Below, piece after piece: positions 34,702-45,028 of a stretch of DNA of 64,000 bases. The notes below the pieces were generated by a model that was not told the DNA's origin, searched no databases, and saw only the letters and a list, made by a program, of their open reading frames with translations. Position 1 is the stretch's first letter. Each line of letters opens with the position of its first letter. The stretch comes from Callaeas wilsoni (Eukaryota > Chordata > Aves > Passeriformes > Callaeidae). A program made the position numbers and the translations under genes. The stretch covers positions 62,001 through 126,000 of the forward strand of contig VWPU01012286.1 of assembly GCA_013398955.1 (NCBI GenBank). Direction: 5' to 3'.

Positions 34702-36908
34702 CAATTAATTTGGTTTTTTCTTGTTCTGTGAATGTCTTTGCACTTCTTCTCAAAGACACTGATTGGGACTGATTGTTTTTCTGCAAATACATCCAAATTT
34801 GGTCAATCCTGACTGTTCCCTGCTGGTTTTTGAGCGGTGGCAGAGGGCAGGGATGTGTGTTGGCAGCTGGACAGCCTCCTTCTCTGCAGCTCATCACAGC
34901 TTCTTTCTGCAGCAATAGCATCCACTCACTCTGAACCGAATCATTTTGACTTCTGGTCAGGAAAAAAACAGAAAAGGAGCCAAAAAAAAATCCAAAAAGA
35001 GTGAATCTGCGGAGTGGCAACACAATGCAAGCAGGTATTGATGCTGTTGCAGCTAAAGAAGGATCCACTGCCGAGGTTAATGAGAGGTGGGGACTGTTCT
35101 TCTCTCTCTGTAGCAGCCAGAGCTGAACAAAAGGGGAATGTTTGGAGAATCCCTCGACGTTAAAGGTTGTGGCAGTGCTGTCCTCCTGCCAAATCCCAGA
35201 AAGCCTCCGGACATCCAGTGCCGTTGGACACACACCTTTAGCGCTTGTAAGCAAGAGCCTATGGACTTCCTTGGTTTAAACAAACGTAAGGATGTAAAAA
35301 TACTCCAAAATGGGGACCTGGAGCAAACTGAGCTCTCAAAGCAGCTCTGAAATGAAATAATAATGATAAAGGTGTGGGGGTTGAGGTGTGAAAGCGGCAG
35401 AAGGAGTGGTTGGTGATCCCGTGGTTGATGCTGAGCCTGGTGCAGCAGGCGAGGCTTGCTTTCCTGAAATCCGAGGGGAGAGGAAGATGTGAGGGAGGTG
35501 GTTTTCTCCCCCATTTGCTCGAACTTATTTTCAGCTTCTTTCTTGCCACAAAAGGAGTAATTTGTTTAATTTTACAAAATGTTACTGAAGCTGTTGGAAG
35601 TGGAGCTGCAGCCCACGTCTTCTTGATAAATGAGTGTGTGTATTCCTGGAAGGAAGTTAAAATGGAGCTGTGTTATATTTGGTACCTCCTGAAGCACTGA
35701 GGCTACTTTGAGTACAGAATGTGCTCAGAGAGAGACTAATTTGCCACTGCAGAGCTTGATGGGATGAGATTTGTCAAGTCCTTGTCTCTGCTGAAATTCA
35801 CTTACGCTTTCCTCTCTCTCCTGAAGATATTTTAGGGTTCTATCTTTGAACTGAAGGGCCATAAAAACAAGGCAAAAAGCCTGAAACCAGAATTAAATTC
35901 CAAGCAATGAATATGCTTCTTATAAAGTAGAAATACAGAAGTCAAGCACCCGTGGAAGCAACAGGTGGAGATGTTCCTGACCCGTTTCCCTGAGTGTGCT
36001 CATCCTCCTGGTAGCACCAGTGTTGGGATTATTTGGGCATTGGAGCATCAGCAGGGTGGGTTTTGACTTCTCTCCAAGGATGCCATCTCTGATGGCAGGT
36101 GATGGCTTCCTGCAGGAGGCAGGAAAAAGAAAGATTCAGTAAAAATGAAGTTTTTACTGTTTTCTGTTGATTTACAAATTCGTGCTGTTTCGTTAGCTGG
36201 CTGGAAGCATCTGGTGGTGTAGTTCTACAGGGAAAGGTGGGATGTACCAGCAGTCCCAAAGAAAACCTCAGTTGTTTTACTGGGTTCAATGTTTTCTGCC
36301 TCCTGCTTTCTCCCCCAGAGTGTTTTTTGAGTGACTGTAAACTAATACAGGATCAGTGGTTAGAAACCATGAAAAAACATTTAATGTAAACCTTTTGGTA
36401 CTGGGTTGATTAAAATAAACAACTGTTCCGAGGAGCTGGTCCTGCTTTGGGAACAGTAGGGTTTCTGTTCCTCTCTATAATGCATAAAGCATGTGGAGTG
36501 CCTTGAGAGCTTTTTTTGGGTGCTGTACTTTATTTTGAGGGATTTCATTTTCAGTTCTCTGAGCTTTTGTGTCAGCTGAGAAGGGAGGATGTAGGAGTAA
36601 CATGTAAAACTCAGGCTAAGCCCTGTTTAGTCCCAAATCCTGAAAAATAGCTGGTAAACAAGTATTTAAAGGAAAGCCTGGACTTTGTTTCCTCCCTCTG
36701 GAAAGCTGGGAAGGCCTTGGTCTTACTGCCAGCTCCAGTATCCCTTCCCTCTCCTCTTATCCTGCATCTCCGGTGCTCCTCCTTTTTTTGCCTGCGTTTC
36801 TTACATGTCCCATTTCTCCTTCTGCTCCAGTGGAGGTGAAGGCCACTCGGAGCTGGGAAGAGCCGTGTTTTCTCCCGGCAGGTTTTCCACAGAGCCTCAC
36901 GGGTGTTT

Positions 36909-36929
36909 GTGTCTCTCTCTCTCTCCCTC
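36909..36929. repeat. (TC)n pyrimidine tract
   Basis: GTGTCTCTCTCTCTCTCCCT-type tract. It doubles as a polypyrimidine tract before a CAG at 36940-36942. Confidence 0.85.
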
Positions 36930-37733
36930 CTTGCTGCTGCAGAGCTCTGGAATGCTGTGAAGACTCCCTGCCCAGGCACACTCCTCTCCGGATTATCTCC
37001 ATCCCAAGGAAGCTCGTATCCAAGAGGTACCAATTCATCCTGTCTTTGTGCCCTTCAGTTGTAGCACTTGAGTTTAGCTACTCCTCCCAAAACCTTTTCC
37101 AGGCTCCCTCCAGATGGGAAAGCCTTGGATGCTGTGGAGATTGCAGGTGTTGCTGCTTGATACGGTTTGGACTCTTCTTTCTATTAACAGAACTTTGCTA
37201 CAGAAGCACTTCACATTTTAAAATGAGAAGTGGTTTCTGGGTCAAGAAATGCATAAGCTGAAGCTCCAGCAACACTCTGTGCCTGGTGTATTTTATGGTG
37301 TTGATTTAGAAAGTTAATAAACATCAGGTCTTCAGCAGCCTGAGTAAAACCCACAGTACTTACGTGCTGCTCCTATAAAGAATTGTGAGGGGGGGTTCTT
37401 TTTTTAGTGTTTATTAGTGCTAATATCTTTCTAGTAAATAATACATTTTTGTTTTATGTTAAAAGAAAGTCTTGTGTTCATTAGCTGGGTCAAAATCCCC
37501 GGGTTAGCACAGACGTGATTCCTGATACAAATTTCTGTCATTTGCCTGGGGACAGGCAAATTGTTTTCTAATAGTTTCTGTTTCTTGGGAGAAGAAAGCT
37601 GGAAACAATGTTTCTAAGTATAAACTTTGCAGTGTAATTTGGTTGGAGCAGTTTCTATCTTAACTCCTTATTTTGGTTTATAGTGCCCAGCCTGATGAGG
37701 CCTGAGCAGGTCAAGCCCTTTGAGCATGTAAAC

Positions 37734-37757
37734 ATATATATTTTTATATATATATAT
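37734..37757. repeat. Imperfect (AT)n microsatellite
   Basis: ATATATATTTTTATATATAT-type run ending ATATGTAGG. Simple sequence, interrupted by a T5 stretch. Confidence 0.9.
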
Positions 37758-39035
37758 GTAGGAGAATTGAATATGTTATAACAGTGGGAGAACATGATCT
37801 ACAGGAGCTATGGAATAGGAACACACCTCCTCAGGAAATCCCTCTGGAAAGTATGCTGGGAAAATGTCTCTGTGTGCCTGCCCTTCAATTTTCCCGTAGG
37901 GATTCACACTTCCCTGTTGGCCAGAGAAGACACTGGGGTGGCTGAAATGTCTGTCTGACCCCATCCAGCTGTTCTTGTGCAGGAATATGGGAAAACCAGG
38001 GTTGACTCTATATTTTTTTCCATTTTATGTGTTTTGCTGCTCGCTTAATGACATGAACTTTAAATGTCAGCTGCTCTTGGGTCTGCTGCACTGCGTCGGG
38101 ATCAAACCTTTGGGCACACTCTGACCCTTATCCTCACAATAATTTAGCACTCCAGCCCTGCTTTGGGAAAAGCTGCCCTAAATCAATGCCTCCTATTTGG
38201 GTACAGACAAAATCCGGGTATTTCTTCCTCTCCTGCCCTCAGCAACTCACCCCGGCTTAGGTGGGATGGGACAGAAAATGCCAGGGATTTCAGAAAAGCT
38301 CTCCCTTGCTTGTGCCAGCCTTGAGGCAACAGCAGTGATTCCCTGTCCATCTCCCACTTCCCCTTTTTCCCCTCTTCATGCTAGAAAAAATGATAAATTT
38401 GGAAAAAAAAGGAACTTTGATGCTCCTTCTGTCCCTTTTTTTTCTACATGGTTTCCCCCATTGGGGCTGTGCAGCTTTTTTGGGGTGTGAGAAGCCGAAA
38501 TCTAGGGCTGTGGAAGGGGAGAGGCAAAGCCAAGGGTGGGTTTGATGGGTGGTGAGGTGGGAGAAGGAAAACAGAGTAAGGCTGGAACTGATGGGAGATC
38601 CAGAGAACAAAATGGTGTTTCAAGTGGGAATATGTGAAGTGTTGGCTTTGCATGAGAAAGCTCCTGCTCCAAGGGCTCCTGGTCCAATTCAGCTCCAGAT
38701 TAAGAAATTTTAAGCTCAGGAGTGGAATTGATAGAGCCTGTGGAGACTTGGCTGACTAAGCAGATCGGGGTTGCTCTCCAGGCTGTGACTGCCCTGCTGG
38801 GGATCTCCAGCAGCCACTTCAGATATTTACTTTTGGGTGACTTTATCTTGAGTTGAACCCTTCCCTGTTAGACTCAGTGTTCATTCAGAAACCAAAAGGC
38901 GGAAGAAATTGAGTTAAACTTGAATGTGTGAATGCTTCATGTCTTAACTTGGCTTACTTAGGTTGTTTCCTGCTTGGGAAGTACCCCACTCCCCCATATC
39001 CTAATGAAATTCCAGCAATTAAATAGTTAAACACG

Positions 39036-39051
39036 GTGTGTGTGTGTGTGT
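39036..39051. repeat. (GT)8 microsatellite
   Basis: Eight GT dinucleotides without interruption, then TAAAATCC. Confidence 0.95.
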
Positions 39052-39500
39052 AAAATCCATGTGTTTCTATAAATACCTCTCTTATCTCTGTAATGGTTTG
39101 GTTTGATGTAAATATTTTTAAATGTGCTTTTACATTAGGCTGGTTTTTATCCAGTGTGTGTGAATGGAATTTGGAACTGGGCCTGGACTTTATACTTCTG
39201 CTCCTCAACATTTCTGAACTCATATGGAAAATTTCTGGACTTTAGTCTCCTGAGCATTTCTGCCAGTTTGGTGGGGTCTTCACTGGGCTGGGAACGCACT
39301 GAATCCAAGTGGAGCATTTTCCCAGCAGCCCTTGGATACTTCCATGCTGTTGGGAACATCATTTAGTGATTTTTTTTTTAGTGCAGGAGCAAATCCTTTG
39401 TTCACAGATCAGAAGTTTTCCTGCACTGCCAGCTCTGTTTTGGAGAAGAAAATTCCTTTCAGAGAACATGTGATATGGAAAATGATTTCTGTCAAGGCAA

Positions 39501-39806
39501 GTTATGTGCTGCATCCAGCTCTGGGGCCCCCAACACCTGAAGGACGTGGAGCTGCTGGAGAGAGTCCAGAGGAGGCCTCGGAGCGGCTCCAGGGCTGGCG
39601 CCCCTCTGCTCTGGAGCCAGGCTGGGAGAGCTGGGGGTGCTCACCTGGAGAGGAGAAGGCTCCAGGGAGAGCTCAGAGCCTCTTCCAGGGCCTGAAGGGG
39701 CTCCAGGAGAGCTGGAGAGGGACCGGGGACAAGGGATGGAGGGACAGGACAAGGAGAATGGCTTCCCACTGCCAGCGGGCAGGATTAGATGGGATATTGG
39801 AAAGAA
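39501..39806 (+). mobile_element. CR1 LINE internal fragment
   Basis: Sense copy that covers the ORF2 C-terminal region: CATCCAGCTCTGGGGCCCCC, GGACGTGGAGCTGCTGGAGA, GAGAGGAGAAGGCTCCAGGG, GGAGGGACAGGACAAGGAGA, ending at GATGGGATATTGGAAAGAAA. It lacks the 3' UTR and octamer tail, so it is truncated at both ends. Confidence 0.93.
39504..39695 (+). pseudogene. CR1 ORF2 remnant
   Basis: The frame reads CIQLWGPQHLKDVELLERVQ and RRP, matching the CR1 ORF2 block YCVQLWGPQHKKDMELLERV-like. This is the clearest match to that block in the window. The next segment continues open (LERRRLQGEL) by including CR1 in a frame close to EKRRLRGDL of the family. No catalytic motif is present. Confidence 0.82.
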
Positions 39807-39989
39807 ACCGTGGCAAAAGCATTTTAAGAGGGGATTTTTGAGAGGTGTGGATCTGACTCAGAAAAGTATTTGCAAGATTGTCACTTAGGATGAAATGCTG
39901 GGTCATTAATCTTTATAAATCCATCACCTTGTACAAGGAAGACGTTTCCCTATGTGATACATTACAGCGTACTTAGGTACATCGTAGTA
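39807..39989. other. Short unique spacer between inverted CR1 copies
   Basis: About 180 bp without recognised features, separating a plus-strand and a minus-strand CR1. Confidence 0.6.
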
Positions 39990-40485
39990 TCCCCAAATGG
40001 TTTGGGTTGGAAGGGACCTGAAAGCCCATCCAGTGCCACCCCCTGTCATGGGCAGGGACAACTTCCACTATCCCAGGTTGCTCCAGCCTGGCCTTGGACA
40101 CTTCCAGGGATGGGGCAGCCACAGCTTCTCTGGGCACCCTGTGCCAGGGCCTCCCCACCCTCCCAGGGAAGGATTTCTTCCTAAGATCCAGCCTAAACCT
40201 TTTTGTCAGTTTGAGAGTAGGATTCATTCCTCCTCGTCCTGTCACTCCAGGCCCTCGTAAAGAGTCTCTCTCCATCTTTCTTGTAGGTTCCCTTCAGGTC
40301 CTGGAAGGTCACAATTAGGTCACCCCAAAGCTTTTCTTTTCCAGTCTGAGCCATCCCAATTCTCTCAACCTTTCCTCGCAGCGGAGCTGCTCCATCCCTC
40401 TGATCAATTTGGTGCCTTGTCTGGAACTGCTCCAACAGCTCAGCAGCAGCAGCGTGCTCCGTTCAAGGACTGTGGCTGAGGTGAG
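39990..40485 (-). mobile_element. CR1 LINE copy with ORF2 end
   Basis: Antisense copy: AAATGGTTTGGGTTGGAAGG, CAACTTCCACTATCCCAGGT, GGGCACCCTGTGCCAGGGCC, CGTAAAGAGTCTCTCTCCAT, GGTCACAATTAGGTCACCCC, then CAGCAGCAGCAGCGTGCTCC. About 0.5 kb. It shares the older ORF2 end (SDRTRRN-type) with the 20.6 kb copy rather than with most type I copies. Confidence 0.94.
40206..40435 (-). pseudogene. CR1 ORF2 C-terminal remnant, open frame kept
   Basis: An 80-codon minus-strand frame includes EKLWGDLIVTFQDLKGTYKK and DGERLFTRAWSDRTRRN, matching the CR1 ORF2 order EKRRLRGDLIAAFQYLKG then KKDGERLFTRA. It is one of the best-preserved coding pieces in the window. It still lacks every catalytic part of the protein. 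Confidence 0.88.
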
Positions 40486-41255
40486 ATTATGGGAAACATC
40501 CTCCCTGTTCCCTCCACCTTTCCACAGCGCCTTCCCGCAGTGTGCTCCACATTCCTGCCCTCACAAAAGCCGTGCTGGAAGCAGGGGCCTTTCTCTCAGA
40601 TGTATAATTCAGGCCCTCTTCCCGGTGTGCCAGCCTTGTTTGTGTTGATGAATGAATGTTCCCTGTGTACAGCCTGCAGATTACTCTGCTCCTGGAGTAC
40701 AGTCTTGCTCAATGTACCTGGTTCTGATTAAGTGCATTTGAATTTGAGAGTGTGCTTAATGAGCTACACCTTTCACAGATTCTTTTGTTAATTCAGAAAA
40801 GCTGCCTGCTCTGATTTATGGCGCCAAAAGGGGTAAACTGCCATTAAAAGCATTAATTAGTCTTGGTTGACTGCACAAAGAATAGAGTTGGTGTGAGCCA
40901 GTTTTTGATTTAGCCCTTTGATTTTTGCCTAAGCTTGTTAGGGGGTCTGTATCTCTGGCTGTCTCATGCTGGATTGTGTAATTGGAATTTTGTGTGAAAT
41001 TCTTGGGCTGAAGGAGCAAGAGCCAATTATAATCAATAAAGTAGTAAAGCAATTGGGCAGAACTTTGCAGATATTTTAGTACAGAAATGCTCCGTTTTAA
41101 CATGTGGAAGTGATAACTTGGGATTGGCAGATTGGCAGGAACGATATCCCAAGGGTTTGTTGTGAGCCCTGGGCACTGTTGGTAAACCTCAGGAAGGAAA
41201 ATATTTTCAGGAGCCTTGGATTTGCCCAGTGTGCAGTGCTTCAGTTGCGTGTGAC
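40486..41255. other. Unique non-coding stretch
   Basis: No gene or repeat recognised. Confidence 0.55.
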
Positions 41256-41540
41256 TCCCAGAATCCCAGAATGGCTGGGGTTGGAAGGAATGCCAAAGGT
41301 CATCTAGTCCAACCTCCCTGTTCCAGCAGGATCCTCAAGAGCAGGTAGCTCAGGACTGTGTCCACAATCCTTGGGATTTTGGGTTTTGACTGTGCCCAGG
41401 GAAGGAGACTCCACACCCTCTCTGGGCAGCCTGTTCCATGCATGGCACCTCACAGCAAAGTTCTTCCTCTCGTCCAGGTGGAGCTTCCTTCCTTCCACTT
41501 TCTTCCCATTCCCTCTCATCCTGTTGTACCAGCCAGCAGA
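41256..41540 (-). mobile_element. CR1 LINE 3' fragment, 'GGCTGGGGTTGGAAGG' type
   Basis: Antisense copy with tail CCCAGAATCCCAGAATGGCT, then GGTCATCTAGTCCAACCTCC, GAAGGAGACTCCACACCCTC, TCTGGGCAGCCTGTTCCATG and CAAAGTTCTTCCTCTCGTCC. A different CR1 type from the common one; the plus-strand fragment at 46.9 kb belongs to the same group. Confidence 0.9.
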
Positions 41541-44154
41541 GCCAGGTGGTAGCAGAGGTGGTTTTTTCTTTTCCTCTACATCTTTATCCATTTTCTACAG
41601 GCTAATAGGAAGAAAACCGAAACCCCCTAAATCTTGGAACATTGCCTGTGTTGTATCCTTGGAAATCCTATAGCGTAACATTGATGAGTGTATTTGAGTG
41701 TGTGGTAGTTCCTGCACTTCCCAATTCTGGCCATCAATTCTCCACACAAAAGTTTGAAAATTAATTGAAATGCAAATCATAGCCTAAGCTTTCTTTCCAA
41801 TAGACTTTCCATAATTATGCTTGACTGCAGAAAAACAATTCCATTGCTATAATTTTGGTAATTGCCTCTAGTCTGTTTGAGAATTAAGATTTCCCTCTGT
41901 CTGTACGAAGTTTCCTTCTCTCTTGGATATTATCACATTAACTGCTCCATAAAAAGAAAGTTAGATTGGGTTTTCAGCCCAACTTGTCCTTAAGGAGCCA
42001 ACAGTTGGATCCTCCAGCTCTGCCTTCCTTTCCTGGCAGAACTAGAAGGTTGCTTCTCCCTTCCTTCTTCCTGCACGCCTGGAGAGGTGATGGTGGTACC
42101 AGAGGATTTTGAAGTATTGAACCAGAAATATCCTCTGGATATTCAGAGATATGGGAACTGCCTTTAAAGTGCATTTTTAGCAAAAATTGGTTCCTAACAG
42201 CAGCGCAGATGTGAAATGACAAATATCTTTAGAGGCACAGAGGTATTTAAGAGCTGTATTCCCTCCTGCCTTCCCTGAACACATCCGAGTCCTTGGGAGT
42301 GAGTTTCCAGCGTCTGCTGTGTTTGGCAGAAGGATTTTTGGGTAAGAGTGAAAGCCTTTGAGCTTCTGTTTAGTGTTTCTCTCTCAGTCAGCACATCCTT
42401 GGAGAGAAGTCCATCGTGTTGGAAGCACTGGAACAGCCAGGGAAGTGTGAGCCCCCCATCTCTTCATGGCCACAGCCTGGGCTTGGTTATTCCCAGCTCC
42501 CACAAATGTTCCTGGCTTTGACTCTCCGTTATTTGTTTTCCTTTCCCACTGAAGGAAGTGGTTCTTTCCAGTATGAGAAGCATTAAATTGACTTAAATGC
42601 TTTGTTTGCCGAAGTAGCTCTTTGAAGTGGATCTTTCAAGTTTCTTATGTGCTTTGGGATTTGACAAGACACATTTTAACCCAGCAGTCTCTTGGTGAGG
42701 AAGGAAGGGAGGAAGGGATGCAGGGAGAAAGGGAGGATGGAAGGAAGAGAAGGAACCTTCTCGTTCTGCCAGTTTTGATCCTAACTCACACGGTTTTCAA
42801 CGTTCCCTTTTAACACTTGACTTGTGCTGGAGCATCCAGACGTTACGGGGTCATCCATGGGATCAGCAGGATCTCACTGGTCAGCTTTTCCAAGCATGTC
42901 TCCAGCATTAAGTCTCAAACTGGAAAGGTAATCCCCTCGGGAGGCTTGACCTACTCTTCAAATTACTTTCTCCTGCTCTTTTGAGCCTTTGGGTTTTATT
43001 CGGATGGTTTTTTCCTCCTCATCAAGGCAGCTTGTTTAATTGCTGTGACTGCCAGGCAGAAACCTCACTCTTACTCTCACAGACCTCCTTTTCTTCAGCT
43101 CCTTCATAATAAAGTGGTTTCTGGAACAGGGCCAGGCCTTTAGCCCAGAGTGTTGTCTAGTTTCATATCAAACAAGGGACGGCACAGTCAGATTGCTTCC
43201 CTAATCCCTCTTCCCAAAGACAAAGGTGTCAGCACTGTCTAGACATTGGTGTTCCACGTGCTCATTCAAGGCTGAGGGTTCCCTCTCTCTCCTTTTCATC
43301 CCACATAATTGTCCTCAAAGCCTCCTAATCTGCTGCCATCACTCGGTGGGTGAAATCCTGCATACAATTTGGGATGGATGTGTCCAATTTGGGAGTAGGT
43401 GGTCTGTGCCCCTTTGGAGCAGAGTCAATGAAACAGGGTGGGTGAGTTCTCACTGCTGTACAGACCAAGGAGTTAAAATCTCTTTTTTTTCCCCATATTG
43501 ATGCTGTATCCACTCAGGAGATACTACACAGCAGCTGTTCTTGAACTTTATACTTCTTTTATGGCTGCAGGACCGTATGGTTAAAGGGCCCCCTTTCCCT
43601 GGGTCCACGTTGTGCAGCTTTTCCATGGGGAAGTGGATCCTTACAAGATACAAATTTGGAGTAGGCAAAGTAACAATTTAGCTGGTTTCCTGGTCCTTTG
43701 AAATTTTCCTGCTATTGATGGCAGGTTTTGACCTCTTCTTTCTTTAGAAGTGTTCTGCTGGGAACTTTAGCTAATGGGAGATCATTAGGATCCTGTTTAG
43801 CCTTGGATGTGGTCTGGTTGTGTAATGGAGAGGAGGTTAAGTACAAAAAAGCTGGGAAAACTGAAGACAAATTGATAGCAGAGCAAAATTACAAATTCTT
43901 TCTGCCCAAAGTTCTCTCTCATTTTGGAGCTGGGTTCCTTACATTTTTGTCCATTTTTTCCATTAAAGTGAAAACAGTGTTCTCCACTTCAACCAAAACA
44001 GTCAGTGGATTCTCTTGCAGGTGTAAAATGCTTTTCCCGGTTTGTCAACATCCATGAGGAATTGATGGCAGATCCATGAAGGTGCTGGCCGTGCTCAGCC
44101 CCACACGGAGCCCCATGGCTGGCATGGATCTGCAGATAGGTGAGATGCTGCTCA
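41541..44154. other. Repeat-poor non-coding stretch
   Basis: No CR1 or gene recognised. Contains a purine-rich tract at 42697-42756. T-rich runs are common between 43.2 and 44.0 kb. Confidence 0.5.
42697..42756. repeat. GGAA-rich polypurine tract
   Basis: About 60 bp, nearly all purine on the plus strand, built from GGAAGG and GGGA units (for example GGAAGGAAGGGAGGAAGGGA) with few pyrimidine interruptions. Confidence 0.85.
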
Positions 44155-44505
44155 GAGCCACGTCCTCATGGCTTTGAAATCCTTCCAGGGATGGGGACTC
44201 CACCCCTGCCCTGGACAGCTGTGCCAGGGCTGGACAACACTTTTTTGGGAAGAAATTTTCCCTGGGAGCAGAGCCTGTCCCCCCCCAGCTGCTCCCTACT
44301 GTCAGGGAGGTGTGCAGAGCCAGCAGATCCCCCCTGAGCCTCCTTTTCTCCAGGCTGAGCCCCTTTCCCAGCTCCCTCAGCCTCTCCTGGTGCTCCAGCC
44401 CATTCCTCAGTTCCATTCCCTTCTTTGGACACACTCCAGCCTCTCAATGTCCTTCTTTTTGGGAAGACCCCCAGGAGTGGAGTTGCCCCAGCAGTGCCAG
44501 CACAG
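44155..44505 (-). mobile_element. CR1 LINE fragment, older type, tail missing
   Basis: Antisense: CTTCCAGGGATGGGGACTCC, GACAGCTGTGCCAGGGCTGG, TGAGCCTCCTTTTCTCCAGG, CCCAGCTCCCTCAGCCTCTC and CTCAATGTCCTTCTTTTTGG. The 3' UTR end is missing. The minus-strand frame at 44045-44434 contains LRELGKGLSLEKRRLRGDLL, a good match to the ORF2 block ELGLFSLEKRRLRGDLI. Confidence 0.92.
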
Positions 44506-44926
44506 GTCACTGCCTGTTGGACACTGTGGCTGATAATTCCTTGGCACTTGAGCGTGCTCCTCGTGCATATCAGTCTTTCTGGCTGTCACAGCTGGGAACA
44601 AGGAGAATCGTTGTGTTTTGTGTGTTCTATACAGCTGAGTGTGTCATTTCAAGTTAAAAATAAGACATCTTAATGTCAAGATTGCAAGTTCAAAAAGCAG
44701 AACGAGGCTAGAAGTCAGTAACTGCACTTTCAGATTGTTCTATATTTATGTGAGGCCTTATCAGCAGGATTTCTGTCCGGGATTCTCTCCCTGAAAAGTC
44801 ATTCATCCATGAAAGGTGTCTCGGTCTGAGGGCTGTGGCAATTGGGGGATAATTAATTACTTATAACTTCAGCCACCCAAAAGTGAAGCTCCTTGTTTCT
44901 TTTCTAGGCTCTTCTTGAAGTTCAGC
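44506..44926. other. Unique non-coding stretch
   Basis: No gene or repeat recognised. Confidence 0.55.
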
Positions 44927-45028
44927 TTGGTCTGGTGGAAGGTGTCCCTGCTCATGGAAGGGAATGGGAATGGGAATGAGATGGGCTTTAAGGCCCCTTC
45001 CAACCCAAACCACTCTGGGATTCCATGG
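44927..45028 (+). mobile_element. CR1 LINE extreme 3' end
   Basis: Sense type I 3' UTR: CTTGGTCTGGTGGAAGGTGT, then an expanded GGGAATGGGAATGGGAATGA (a small internal hexamer expansion not seen in the other copies), CCCCTTCCAACCCAAACCAC and tail TCTGGGATTCCATGG. Confidence 0.93.

Larger units (their letters stand above)
34702..39500. other. Long repeat-poor non-coding stretch
   Basis: About 4.8 kb with no CR1. Holds a (TC)-rich tract at 36909-36929 ahead of a candidate exon (36943-37026), an AT microsatellite at 37734-37757 and a GT microsatellite at 39036-39051. The 193-codon minus-strand frame at 34673-35254 overlaps the tandem-array edge and shows no domain. Confidence 0.5.
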
